Positions 36,401 through 48,046 of a stretch of DNA of 64,000 nucleotides are shown here, piece after piece. Positions within the stretch are counted from its first letter, which is position 1, and each line of letters begins with the position of its first letter. A program made the translations under genes and the position numbers. The notes under the pieces are model-generated. The model had not been told where the DNA came from and made no database searches. It saw nothing but the letters and a program-made list of their open reading frames with translations. Source of the stretch: Ailanthus altissimus (Eukaryota > Streptophyta > Magnoliopsida > Sapindales > Simaroubaceae); assembly GCA_946807835.1 (NCBI GenBank), contig OX327702.1:1922001-1986000 (forward strand), given 5' to 3'.

Positions 36401-36689
36401 CCTCTCGTGCTTAAGAAGTTACTAAAGTGGTTGCGTCTGCTCTCACTGATGCTGCTCCTACTGAAGCCGCCCCCACTGCCAAAGCTCCTACTGCTCCTGC
36501 TGCTAAAGTAATTGCCCCTCTTTCTAAGGTCCAGATGGTTTCTCCTTCAACGGGTCAAGCCCATGCTTCTTATGTTGCTGCTCCTGCTCAATCTTCGGGA
36601 CTGGCAGATGCTGTTCTAGCTAACCCTCTTGCTCAAGTCAATCTTCCCCCGATCAATATTGATCTTAAGGGTTGCCACTATAGTTGACT

Positions 36690-37109
36690 TGAAGACAACT
36701 GATACGGCTCTAGTAACATAAGCCGTTGTCTCTTCTCTTTTTCTTTTTTTTTGTAATAATTTTCTTTGAACTCTTTGTAATCTACCTTTATCAATGAATA
36801 CAAAAATATTTTCTTTATAACTTGTCTTACAATGCCTTACAAATATGCTCTTCTATATGTGCCTCGGTGAATGGTGATGTAAACTTGCTCTTTTATAATA
36901 ATTTACAGCATAAAAATGAGATCTCATTCTAGATTAAAATATAATATGGACGAAAAGCTTGCAGTCATGCCCAATACTTAAAGCAAATTGTGTTAGTCAA
37001 GATTAAATAATAATCTTTTCATGTCGAACGATTAACTAGATGCGAACAGAGCAAGATGATTCATAAGTTATGAGATGATCACAAATATGAATTAAGGTGC
37101 TTTAATAGG
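36690..37109 (+). other. Element F sequence between antisense ORF and E2
   Basis: Just beyond the stop of the antisense ORF. It is AT-rich with a T-run and AATGAATA-type words near 36750-36800 that could serve as its 3' end. No gene. Confidence 0.4.
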
Positions 37110-37114
37110 CATTG

Positions 37115-38446
37115 TGATTGTGATGTTATAGTAGCTAAGCGCAAGTGCACGCTATCGTATTAAGTAATATAGGATTTTAAGTTTAGATATCGATCCCATA
37201 AGGACTATGCAATCTAATTCTATAAATCAAGTACTACAATTATACCTACTTAACTTTTATTCAGAAAACTAAAATCTTGAATTTATTTAACTAATTTAAC
37301 TCTATCAATTAAACTAAACAAAAGCAAAGAGTAGAATTCACAAATAAAGATAATCTAGGATTTTGACTCGTCCCCTAGTATTTCATTGGACTCATTAACC
37401 ACTTAGTTAATCTCTTAATATTAATTGATTGGCTTAGACACTAATCTCATCACAAGCCTTTGTCGATGGTCAAATGATTATATTACGCATTCTAACAATT
37501 ACCTATATATCTATGGTAATCAAATCAGAATGTAATTCATTAAGATCAAGTCTAAATTGTACTATATATGCCACCTAGGTATATGTCTATCCTACATGGA
37601 ACTCATAGTTGTTACCCTATGATCTTGCATCAAACTATCCTAGGCTAAACACATGAATCCATCCGTCGAGTTCATCATGGTTCCTCAATCATTCATAATA
37701 TTGATCAAGTATAATGAAAGCATTAAGCACAAGATAGAATGAATTAATTGAATTTATCAAGTTCATAAACTAAAATTTAACACAATCCAAATTCATACTA
37801 GGTTCACATAGTTAAACCCTAGATGAACAAATTAACCCATTACAAAACCAAAAGTATCAAACCAATTTATAAAGATCAACAAGAAAAAGAACATAATAAT
37901 AAAGAAAGAGAAGAAAAACTAATCAAAGTGACTCCTTAATGTACTTTTCCCTCAATCTTGACTTAAAACTTGAATCTTAATCTTGGTTCTTCAATCTTTG
38001 TCTTTAATCTTTGATCTTGTGTTATGAATTCTCTCTCTAAATTTTTATCTCTTTTCTCTCTTTTTTTCTTCTCTCCTCTATTAGGATTTTTGGCTTTCTA
38101 TTTATAGGTTTTTGTCTTCAAAATACTGTTCACGAGTACTGTAGCAAAATATTGTATATGGGTTACTGTGACAAAATACTGTTCTCTGACACTGTTCACC
38201 ACCTCGAGTGGCGCGACGCTCAGTCGCTGGGCGCTGCAGCATTCAACCCTGATGCCCCTTTTGTATTTTGAGCGTAACTTCTTCGTTTGACAATCGATTC
38301 GCCTCCCGTTTATTCCTATGCGTAACATTTTTCATTGTGCATCTATTTATGATCAAAAACTACAATTAAATATCCAAATAGTTATGATTTGAAGTAAAAT
38401 ATAAAAATTGGGTACAAATAATAATATTACTTTTACGCTCCTATCA
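37115..38446 (+). mobile_element. E2: 1.3-kb non-coding LTR-like element
   Basis: 1332 bp from TGATTGTGATGTTATAG to TTTACGCTCCTATCA with a perfect CATTG duplication (37110-37114 and 38447-38451). It is collinear with E1 over its full length and has the GC-rich box at about 38206-38256. It confirms E ends and duplication length independently of E1. Confidence 0.85.
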
Positions 38447-38596
38447 CATTGCCATAGAGCTTTATTGGTGAACTTATCATTGAGTTAATTAGTAGATATC
38501 TTTTTCAACACTTAGTTGTTTTCCAAATTCTATCGTAGGTACCTGATCATTTTACAGTGCTTCTGTTTAGCCTTTTTCTAGGTGCTGCTCATTCAT

Positions 38597-39580
38597 AGGG
38601 TTTACCTCATATAGCGTTATGCGGTTCAGTTGTTTGTGGATAACCTCAAGAGTGTCGCCTTCTACAAAATATACATTGCACATTCATAGGGTACACCTCA
38701 TAGAGCGCTACCTAGTTTGGTGATCTGTGGGTAACCTCATAAATGTCGCCTTCCTGTGGCATGTTAATCTTTAATGTCTTCAAAGCTATATATTCATAGG
38801 GTACACCTTATAGAGCGTTACCCGGTCTGATAGTCTATAGGTAACCTCATGAGTGCCACCCCCTACGAAGCATACGCTGCATGTCTATAGGGTATACTTT
38901 ATAGAGCGTTACTTGGTCCGGTGGTCTATGGGTAAACGTAGGAGTGCCGTCCCTTATAGCATGTTAATCTTTAATGTCTTCAAAGCTGTATATTTGTAAG
39001 GTACACCTCATAGAACGTTACTCAATCCCGTGGTCTGTACATAACCTCATTGGTGTCGCCCCCTTACGAAGTATATGCTGAACGTCCATAGGGTACACCT
39101 CATAAAGCGTTACCCAATCAATTGATCTGTGGATAATCTCATGAGTGCCGCCTCCGTATGATATGTTAATCTTCAATGTCTTCAAAGTTGTATATTCTTA
39201 GCGTTCCCCTCATAAAGCATTACCCGGTCTAGTAAACTATGGTTAACCTCATAAATGTCACCCCCTACGAAGTATACATTGCATGTCTATAGGGTGCACC
39301 TTATAGAGCATTACCCGGTCCGATATTTTGTGGGTAACCTCGTGAGTGTTGCCCCTATATGGCGTGCTAGTCTTCAGTGTCTTCAAAGTTGTATAATCGT
39401 AGAGTACACCTCATAAAGCGTTACACAGTTTGATGGTCTGTAGGTAACCTCATGAATATTGTCCCCTACGAAGTACACATTGCACGTCCATAAGGTATAC
39501 CTCATAGAGCGTTACTCGATCCAGTGATCTGTGGGTAACCTTATGAGTGCCGCCCCTTTTATGGCGTGTTATTTTGGAGG
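38597..39580 (-). repeat. Higher-order tandem array 3' of element F pol
   Basis: Ten monomers that share a GGGTACACCTCATAGAGCG-like core. Core positions are 38600, 38691, 38801, 38892, 39001, 39093, 39203, 39294, 39404 and 39495. Spacings alternate 91, 110, 91, 109, 92, 110, 91, 110, 91, so the true unit is a dimer of about 201 bp present five times. One half carries CTACGAAGTATAC, the other ATGTTAATCTTCAATGTCTT. Such arrays between integrase and 3' LTR are known in Tat/Ogre elements and can seed satellites. Confidence 0.9.
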
Positions 39581-39748
39581 CGTTGCCTTCCTTTTTTTAA
39601 TTTGTGGATGCTAGTAATTAAGTTCCAGATTCTTAACAGCCATTTATGTATAAGTACATGCAAGGGAATAACAATTTTATTGAAAATGATGTCATTACAT
39701 AGCAAGTAAACTTTACATAAAAGATAAACAAAATTAAAGGTAATAAAA

Positions 39749-41275
39749 TTAGGTGTAATATTTCTTCAGCAACTCGACATTTAATGATTTTTTCATGATT
39801 CGATTATTTGATCTTTTGAGCTCATAAGCTCCTCTGATACGTTTGACAACTTTGTATAGGCCTTCCCAGGTCGGCCCAAGGACTTTATCTATTGAAATCT
39901 TTATATTAAGAATTACTCTTCTTAGCACCAAATCACCTTCTCTGAACTCCCTTACCTTGACCCTCTTGTTGTAATATATGGCAACCTTCTGTTGGTAGGC
40001 AACCTTCTCTCTCAGCTGTTCGATCGGTAATGCCTAAAGTACCTTTAGAAGCTCTTCTATCCATTCTTCCTTTCTGTTAATCAACTTCTTCTTGAGAAGC
40101 TTCTTTACCGCTTTGTTAGAGGATTATACCTGGCTATTTATTTTGGGATTAGCTGGTGATACGAATAACTATTGTACTTCCAACTGTTTACAAAAGTTCT
40201 TGAAGCTGTTATTATCAAACTACTTCCCAAGATTAGTAATAAAGCATCCATAAAGGGCGGTAAAATCCACACACATTCTCCACTTCTCATTGGCTTTCTT
40301 CACCATCACCATATTTGCCAGCCAGTCAGGATAGTAGACCTTCCTGATAAAACTTGCCGTCAACAGTTTCTCAACTTCAACCGCTACAGCTTCGTTCTAC
40401 TCTTGGCTGAATATTCTTCTTTTTTGTTTGATTGGGTAAAACGTGGGGTTTATAGTTAACTTATGATAAGCTAAGGCGGGATCTATTCTAGGCATATCTT
40501 CATGTAACCAGATGAAGATATCCTTAAATTCTTGAACCAGTTTGATCAGCTCTTTTCTTACTTCTTATTCTAACTATGACCTAATCTTAACTGTCTTTTT
40601 CAGTTCCCCAGTTCTAAATTGTACTAGCTGGAGTTCCTCCATCAGTTTTGGCAACTCAGCTCCTTCCTCTCTTCGGTCAACAGTGGAAATACAAAAGGCT
40701 TTCTTTGCCGATACTATATAACAACTCCTGACCATCTTTTGATCTTTAGATACCACCTATATACCTTTTTCAGTCAGAAACTTAAGTTTCAAATAATGGA
40801 TGGACAGAGCTACGTTTGTATTCTCTAAAAAAGGTTGCTCGATGAGGATTCTATATGGGAAGAGCTGGTTGACTACCACAAACTTGGTCATTACTGTGTT
40901 TTCATATGGTTTTTGCCCTATGGTTAGAGGATGGGCTATTATCCCCATTGGCACTACATAGCTTTCCCCAAACCCCTGTAATGGTGTTTGGTTCTTCTCT
41001 AGGTGTAAATTTTTTAGTTTTAGCTCATTTAAGGTTTCTTTAAAAATAATATCAACCAAGCTACCCGGATCGATGAACACTCGATTTATTTACTCACCAA
41101 CCACTCGATTTCTATCACTAATGCATCATTATAGGGATAGCTGATTCCTTGAACATCCTCCTCAGTAAATATGATCGGCACTTCCTACTTCAATCTCAGT
41201 TTCTTAGCCAAAGTTATATTGCACATAACCTAATATGCAACATCGAATACTTTGAACAGGTATTTGCTGCTGTAG
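39749..41275 (-). pseudogene. Element F pol remnant (protease, RT start, integrase end)
   Basis: At 40757-41080 an open stretch is a gypsy aspartic protease region (DPGSLVDIIF, TPLQGFGESYV); the catalytic triplet reads DPG rather than DSG/DTG. It is preceded by the usual FTEEDVQGISYPYNDALV linker near 41100-41200. The RT begins near 40400 with WLANMVMVKKANEKWRMCVD and then jumps directly, near 40230, into the integrase end (FDNNSFKNFCK). The frame at 39749-39931 is the conserved gypsy integrase C-terminus (VLGPTWEGLYKVVK, ending LLKKYYT). The RT palm, RNase H and integrase core are deleted, so it cannot function. Confidence 0.8.
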
Positions 41276-41280
41276 AATTC

Positions 41281-42447
41281 ACAAAAGTAAAAAGTAGAAT
41301 TCACAAATAAAGATAATCTTGAGTTTTGATTCATCCCTTAGTATTTCATTGGATTCATTAACCACTTAATTAATCCCTTAATACCAATTAATTGGCTTAG
41401 ACACTAATCTCACCACAAGCCTCTGTCGATGGTCAAGTGACTATATTCTACATTCTAACAATCACCTATATGTCTATGGTAATCAAATCAGAATGTAATT
41501 CATTAAAATCAATTCTAAATTATACCATACATATCACCTAGGTATATGTCTATCCTAGATGGAACTTATAGTTGTTACCCTATGATCATGCATCAACTAC
41601 TCTAGGCTAAACACATGAATCCCTCCGCTGAGTTCATTATGGTTCTTTAATCATTCAAAATATTGATCAGGTATAATGAAAGCATTAAACACAAGATAGA
41701 ATGAATCAATTGAATTTATCAAATTCATAAACTAAAATTTAACACAATCCAAATTCATACTAGGTCCACATAGTTAAACCCTAGATAAACAATTTAGCCC
41801 ATCACAAAACCAAAAGTATTAAATCAATTCATAAAAATCAACAAGAAAAAGAACATAATGATAAAGAAAGAGAAGAAAAACTAATCAAAGTGACTCCTTG
41901 ATGTGCTTCTCCCTTAATTTTGACTTAAAGTTTGAATCTTGATCTTAATTCTTCAATCTTTGGTTTTGATATTTGATTTGTGTGGTGAATTCTCTCTCTA
42001 ATTTTTTGCCTCTCTTCTCACTTTTTTCTCTCCTCTTCTCTTAGGGTTTTGACCTTTTATTTATAAATTTTTTTCTTCAAAATATTGTTCATGAGTTACT
42101 GTATTAAAATACTATTTACGGGTTACTGTTAACCCAGGTATTGTTCATTGCCACGAGCGCCGTGATGCTGGGTTGTGGTTGTCGCAGCGCTCAGCTATTG
42201 ACCTGGGCGTCGCGGCGCTCAGTCATGGGCACTGCGGCACCAAGCCCTGGTATCCCTTTCGTATTTTAAGCGTAACTTCTTCGTTTGACGTCCGATTCGC
42301 CTTCTGTTTGTTCCTATATGTCATATTTTTCGCCATGAATCTATTTATGATAAAAAAAAATCACAATTAAATAGCTAAATATTTATAATTTTGAGAAAAA
42401 TATAAAAGTTGAGTACAAATCATACTAGTGCTTTTACGCCCTTATCA
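41281..42447 (+). mobile_element. E3: 5'-truncated copy of the E element
   Basis: Collinear with E2 from the GTAGAATTCACAAATAAAG block to the end CTTATCA, lacking about the first 165 bp. GC-rich box at about 42150-42260, the longest of the E copies. It separates gag (42449-42985) from the protease linker (41275) of element F. Because its left end is missing, no target duplication can be checked. Confidence 0.75.
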
Positions 42448-42448
42448 A

Positions 42449-42985
42449 TCAGCGTGGGATATCTTTGCTTCCTCCTCTTCTTCTATGGAAATATACTTTG
42501 ATTCCCTATTGTATGCTACCTCATAGTTCAGAATGTTGCTCTCGAACAGGTAATACCAAAACCTGTTCAGCTTTAGACCTGACTTGAGAGCTTCTAGGGC
42601 TATGGGTTGGTCAAAAGCTCCTAACAATATTACCTCCTTATGGATTCTCCAAACAAAATCTTTTAGGCTCTCATTCCAACCCTATTTAACCTGCTTAAAT
42701 TGTTTCGGGTCCTTGGCTACCTCACAAAGCCACAGCTTGAGAATCTCTTCTTCCCTCGTTTCTTGTTTCTCCACCTCCTTTTCCTTTGTTTCTAATTAAT
42801 TCAACCATAAGCTGTCTTAATTCTTTCCTCACTTCCCTCAGCGTTCTTAATTCTTTTTTAATTTCTACTGATAATGAGCTCTCTAGTTGATGTATGGATC
42901 GATTTTCATAGCCTCAATTATTGTTTAGGTTTAAAGCTCGCTCTCCTATAATCAGATTCTAGCTAGTGGATGATTGTTCTGCCAT
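42449..42985 (-). pseudogene. Element F gag remnant
   Basis: The likely start is the ATG at 42985-42983 (MAEQSS-like), 75 bp from the 5' LTR. A segment near 42460-42610 reads FDQPIALEALKSGL and then a YISIEEEEEAK-type end, matching the core of Tat/gypsy gag. In-frame stops are present near the start. The right part of gag and any zinc knuckle would lie beyond E3 and are not readable. Confidence 0.65.
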
Positions 42986-43035
42986 CTTGATTATGATTTG
43001 ATGATGAAATGCCTTTTGACAAAGTTTACATCCTT

Positions 43036-43059
43036 ATTCCCATAGACGGTGTCAAAACT
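43036..43059 (-). other. Primer-site and leader junction of element F
   Basis: Read on the minus strand, the bases next to the LTR are AGTTTTGACACCGTCTATGG. This is a decayed form of the TTTGGCGCCGTCTGTGG junction typical of Tat/Athila-type gypsy elements. It fixes the element as minus-strand. Confidence 0.7.
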
Positions 43060-44065
43060 TGTTGACTAAAAAAAATAGTTTTTTAGGCTAACAAGTTTTG
43101 AATTTGTTTTGATGCTAGAATCAGCACGTTGGGATTCATCCCACTGGGCTTAAAACCTGAAGCTTGAATCTCTTTCTCTGCTTATGATGATAGAACACCT
43201 GTAAAATACTGAAGATTGTCGTTAAGACCTCGTCGAGGTAGGTTTCAATAAAGACTCTTTGATGCTTAAGTTAGAAAAAAAAATGTCACTTTTTAGTGAG
43301 GTTTAAGGGAACAATGAGAAAAAGTCGAAAAGAAAAAGTTGAATACAGAGAATGTTGAATCTAATACCAAGAATTTAGTACCAAAAAAGAAGTCTCTGAC
43401 CCCGTCCCATGTGGTTTTCTCACCTATTTATAACATTGACCTTTAGAAAATATTCCTTGTGTTTATCTTCGCTAGTGTTGTGGTTGAGTTGAGTAAGTCT
43501 TGGTAATTTTGAGTTATCCTGATCTCTTGGCATGATTTTGGGGATTCTTTCCTAAAGACATTATAGTTCTTCTTCTTTTATAATTATATTTCCTTTATAA
43601 TGTTGGTTTTCTTCTTTGAACTCATTTTCATAACAAGTCTAATTGCTTTCTACTCTGTTCGACGGCAGTCTGCTCTCTTATAACGCGCTTCATCCTTACT
43701 GGTCTATCTTATTTCTGTTCTTGCAGTAGTACCTGATCGAAAGGTTGTTCGGCTCCGAGGCTGACCTGATACTTTTACTAAGCCAGTTTCCTTACTCATC
43801 TTGTTCGTGGAATTTTTTTATCCTAGTCAGCTCAGTCAAGAGTATGCAAAGCTGGTGTACAAGCGGTCCAAACTAAACTCAGCCTAATTGATCAAACAGG
43901 TTTCATGTTCGAAGTTTATCCTTACACCTGGTTCTAACATCTCCCAATGATTCCTGCTGTCTTGGGTTTAAGCCTTCAAAATTGGCCCATAAAAGACTTT
44001 CTTAAAAGGTTTGGTCTTCTTAGGCCTATAAAGATTGGGCCTTATAGAAATTTTCAAGATGTAAC
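43060..44065 (-). repeat. Element F 5' LTR
   Basis: 1006 bp from TGTTGACTAAAAAA to GATGTAACA, matching 28337-29386. It is followed by TCTTT, the right target duplication. It is the 5' LTR in the element's own direction because the primer junction and gag lie on its left. Confidence 0.85.
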
Positions 44066-45169
44066 ATCTTTAATGATTGATTAATGACTCGTGGAGAAGA
44101 TATTTTTTCTTTTAATGAGAAAAATGGTCCACGTCTCAATATACTTTGAATCATATTAAAAAAAAACTATGTAAATTTGTTCGTAAGGGATATAAAGCAT
44201 TATATAGTTTTATTCGACATATAATATTACATTAGTAGTAAATGGTTAGAGTATTCTTAATCTTGTACAAAATTAGTTTCATTCGATTAATGAAAAAGAG
44301 CACTTCACATGGCAAATGCAGCTGTAAATTGAACAATAATCTCTATTTTATGCTTTGTTTTGAATTTATTTATTTAAACTTTTTTGTTCTTCTAAATTTC
44401 CTTGTTGCCTTGCGAGATTGTTAATTTTTTAAGTTGTTTTCAAGAATCTATATAGAAATTAATTAAATGGAGGTGATTAATATTGGTGCTATATCTAAGT
44501 GCATATATATGAATGCTGTTTATTGAATTACAAAATTCATGTCACATATATAATTACGTAATGAAATAAAAATCTAATTTTTTATTCAACAAATATATAT
44601 TAAAATACATGTCTTGTTACACTAATAAATTTTAAGAACTTACCCTTGAAGTCATTCGATGAAGAATTCAATATAAAGCCTCACATCAAAGTAATCCGTT
44701 AAACATTCCAATCCATAACAATTCAGTGGAATTACAAAACTAGAATGTTAACTTGAATTCTAACATAATTAAATTTGTGCAACACTTGCACTTGGATTCT
44801 CTCATTTTTTTCAAAATGTGCCATAAGGATTAAAATACAATTGTACAAACTTTTTCTTATAAATAGTCAAATGGAGACCTTTTTGTAATATTTGTAAAGT
44901 TTATGTCCCTTAGCCATTGAATGCTTGACACTTGTCAACATTTGAACTAATTACAAGTCATGCATTAGCCAAGTGTCTTACATTAAATTAGCTTTAATTC
45001 TACTTGTCAATTATACATATTGCCATGCATGCCACTTGTTAGCATTTTATTAATTAACTACTTTAATTAATAAAATATATATTTAACACTTGAACTTTAA
45101 CAAGTGTCTTTCTTGAAAGATCCTGAAATAAATATTGTTTTTTAAAAAAATTTCAGATCAAACCGCTCA
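44066..45169. other. AT-rich intergenic stretch
   Basis: No gene supported. Short open frames (44242-44424, 45135-45317) have no recognisable similarity. Confidence 0.5.
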
Positions 45170-46294
45170 ACCCAGTTCATTACCCCAGTGCTCAACAAGT
45201 ACACTTTATATTGTGAGACTTCTTAGATTCATATTCGTTTGTCTTATGAAACTCTTCCGTAAGTCTATGAATGATACCTCACATATACATTATAAATATT
45301 ATATAATGACGCATTGAACCATATAAATAATCTAAGGTCAACTATATTCATATAATCCCTCCGTCATTTATATCCTAGAAGAGCAGAGATATAAATCATC
45401 ACTGTCAAATCTTTATATGCTCGACCATTAACTTATCTTCAGATTTGTATTTCCATAAATAATATCCACAAACGCCTTTGTGATATTTTTTAACACTAAA
45501 AAAAATCTCTTTCTGTGGTTTCTGCTTTTGGCCAAAATATTTCTTGAAATACAATTCTTGGAGTATCAAAATACATAACTCACCTATATGAGTTGACGGA
45601 TCCCACATCTATTACAACGAACTCCATAAGCATCTGATCATACCCAACAACTCCTAGAGATTAGACCATAAAATGTATAAAATTAAAGTTTGGTAGATCA
45701 CTCAAAAGCCTACTGTGGCGCTCAGGTCAAATGACCATAAATAATACTCAACTCAAGAAGATCCTCTATTGATAGCTCTATAAGATGTCCATTGGAGATC
45801 CTCGTGAGTCTGTTCAGTACACAGTCTTCACTAAATACTTGTATACCTATACGAATTTTCGCTAAGTTTACGGTTTACTAAGATTAACTGTCTGAACAAT
45901 TCAGATATGACAAACACAGATTCAAAAAGTATACCAATCGGCTTATGTTAGCAACCATAAATCAAGAACAATATTTTCAAAATCATGATGCATAGTAATA
46001 TATCTTAACATTATTTGTAATTTCTTTCAACTAGGTTATTATTAATATATTTTTAAATTTTTATCCTTTTCCAAGCAAAGTTTAAACTATTAGAATACAA
46101 ACTTTTAACGCTAATTTAAACTCATTTAAATTATATTTATTCTCTTTTAAATGTGTAATGTTAAAAAGTAATAAATTTAATACTATATAATTAATTATTA
46201 TTAATTTTATTTAAAATATTTATTATATAAATATTAAATAATTAATATTTATATAAAATTAATTAAAATAACATGTAAATACCCAACTCCAATT
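45170..46294 (-). repeat. Decayed minus-strand B-family LTR fragment
   Basis: Aligns with 21740-22973, the reverse-complement arm of element B (for example GAGACTTCTTAGATTCATAT against the GGGACTCTCTAAGTCCATAC segment). The right end CCCAACTCCAAT corresponds to the LTR start. The inner part is deleted beyond about 45170. Older than the copies in element B, judging by the many differences. Confidence 0.7.
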
Positions 46295-47383
46295 GTTCAT
46301 GAATAGATCATTTCTGTGCTCTTGTTTATCATCAAAAGAATGCACTACTTCTGTTTAAAGCCTAATGGATCGATGATATGACAAGACATGGATTCATTAA
46401 TTTATTTATTTTTAAATTTTAATTAACCAATCTTTCCCTTTTTCTTTGAAATAGTAATCCAAAATTATGATTTTTTTATAAAAAAAAAGTTGTATATAAT
46501 GGATGTCTTCTGTGCGTACTGTTTAAGCAACCCAATTTAAAACTAAAACTCGCGTACCAGCAGCCCAATTAATTAATTAGTTAATTACTATTATTATTAT
46601 TATTTTAATTTAAGCTTTAGTTCTTTCAAACTTCGATGAGCCAAATTCTCAACCAATCATCTGAGTCAAAGATTTTTAGAACAAAGAATTAGCTCAAGTG
46701 ACATACAAGTATCCCTTCATTCATTCAGAAAATGGAAAAGCACATTCTGAAAGATTAATATTAATTATTTGACACCGACCAAGCACACAATGAGACCCAG
46801 CCCCCAGGTGTGAATCAGAAATTTTAATAAATGTATTTTTCATAAACTATGTAGAGAGCAGCAAATAAGCAGTCCTCTTTTGACCTTGATATTTTCAAAT
46901 TCATATGTAAAAATAAAACCCCCTTTTTCTTTTACTTTTTCTTTTAATACTTATAATGTAACTTTTAGTTTTTAGATTAAGTCCACCGATAATGCGGTCT
47001 AAAATTCAATATTCGTATAAATGGTATCTACTTTGAATATCTATCCTGCACAAAATCGAACCACTTTTTACTCTCTAGTAACGATAGAGAGAGAACATGT
47101 AGAAAATATTTAATTATTTAAATGTTTTTATTTATTTTTATTTTTAACATGACAATGACAAGAGAAGAGATTCAAATTCAAAATCTTCACTTGGAATAAG
47201 CACAGTAAATTCTTTACCACTTGAACAAATGCAAATATTTGTATTCATTAACACTACAATAGCATCTCTAAGAATTTATACACCAAAATCCTCGTTCAAG
47301 AGCTTAGAAATTGAATTCACATGGTAAATTTTTAAACATAAAACTCTCTAAAAACTCTAAAAGAAAAAAGAAGAAGAAATTGT
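46295..47383. other. Intergenic stretch downstream of the dehydrogenase pseudogene
   Basis: AT-rich, without a recognisable gene or repeat. The last 100-130 bp (about 47250-47383) should be the 3' flank of the minus-strand dehydrogenase gene. Confidence 0.5.
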
Positions 47384-47386
47384 TTA

Positions 47387-47569
<183 letters not shown>

Positions 47570-47629
47570 CTAGCTTCTTTCTAGCTGGGGATTCCGAAAT
47601 TCACGCACTCATCTTTTTCATAATTATCA

Positions 47630-48046
47630 TGTTGAAAATGAAATACTCACACAAATAACTTTTATTCAAACTCAAACAAATATTACAAGAGCATTCTCAC
47701 TCAAAAACAAGATATTACAACTCACTCTTATTAGAGTTTGCTTCTTCACTCACTTAGAAGCTCTTAATTTTTCTTAATGCCTAAACTAAAATGGGGAGGG
47801 ATATTTATACTACTTAAGAACAATCCTACACCACACAAATAAACTAATTCAAAATTACAATAACGATACACCTCATTCTTCTTTATTCTTCTCCATCCTT
47901 TCAAATTATTCACATGCTTAATTACCACACCCTAAAAGATTCTAGGTAGAAGGTTAGTAGTTTTGGACCTTGATTATGGACTTGGACTCCAATTTGATTG
48001 ATTTTGAGTTTAGGCTCCCATAATGGATCAAGTTTATGATCCAACA
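47630..48046 (-). repeat. Element H 3' LTR
   Basis: 417 bp from TGTTGAAAATG to GATCCAACA. It carries an extra 10 bp (a second TTTATTCTTC-type unit near 47883) relative to the other LTR. The polyprotein stop codon (48034-48036) lies just inside it. Confidence 0.95.

Larger units (their letters stand above)
30424..36687 (+). pseudogene. Antisense ORF of the Tat-type element F (gypsy-type transposon domain), interrupted
   Basis: It lies opposite to gag-pol, between the tandem array and the 3' LTR. A segment at 30661-31160 reads SRLNEADLKSIMSTY, LRLPSLDNFLSNPIEGEVA, then RLKVAPSQLGPNS. This resembles the 'putative gypsy type transposon' family (PF04195-like) found in plant retroelement ORFs. Further pieces lie at about 31600-32390, and a Pro/Ala-rich tail sits at 36427-36687. 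The ORF was cut by E1 (32395-33673) and D2 (33699-36400), with only about 20 bp of ORF between those insertions. Stops and a frameshift near 30660 also disable it. The function of such antisense ORFs is not known to me. Confidence 0.6.
28337..44065 (-). mobile_element. Element F: Ty3/gypsy retrotransposon of Tat type with four nested insertions
   Basis: Direct LTRs at 28337-29386 and 43060-44065, flanked by TCTCT (28332-28336) and TCTTT (44066-44070), a 5-bp duplication with one mismatch. The element reads right to left: primer site left of 43060, gag (42985-42449), protease, RT and integrase remnants (41275-39749), a tandem array (39580-38597), then an ORF in antisense orientation (about 30424-36687) before the 3' LTR at 28337-29386. 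This order, with an extra antisense ORF and tandem repeats 3' of pol, is characteristic of the Tat lineage. Later insertions are E3, E2, D2 and E1. The native length without them is about 9.2 kb. Confidence 0.85.

Noticed and set aside
38597..39580. Possible CRISPR-like array
   Set aside because: Spacers are themselves repeated, the unit is dimeric, and the context is a plant retrotransposon, so it is an ordinary tandem repeat.
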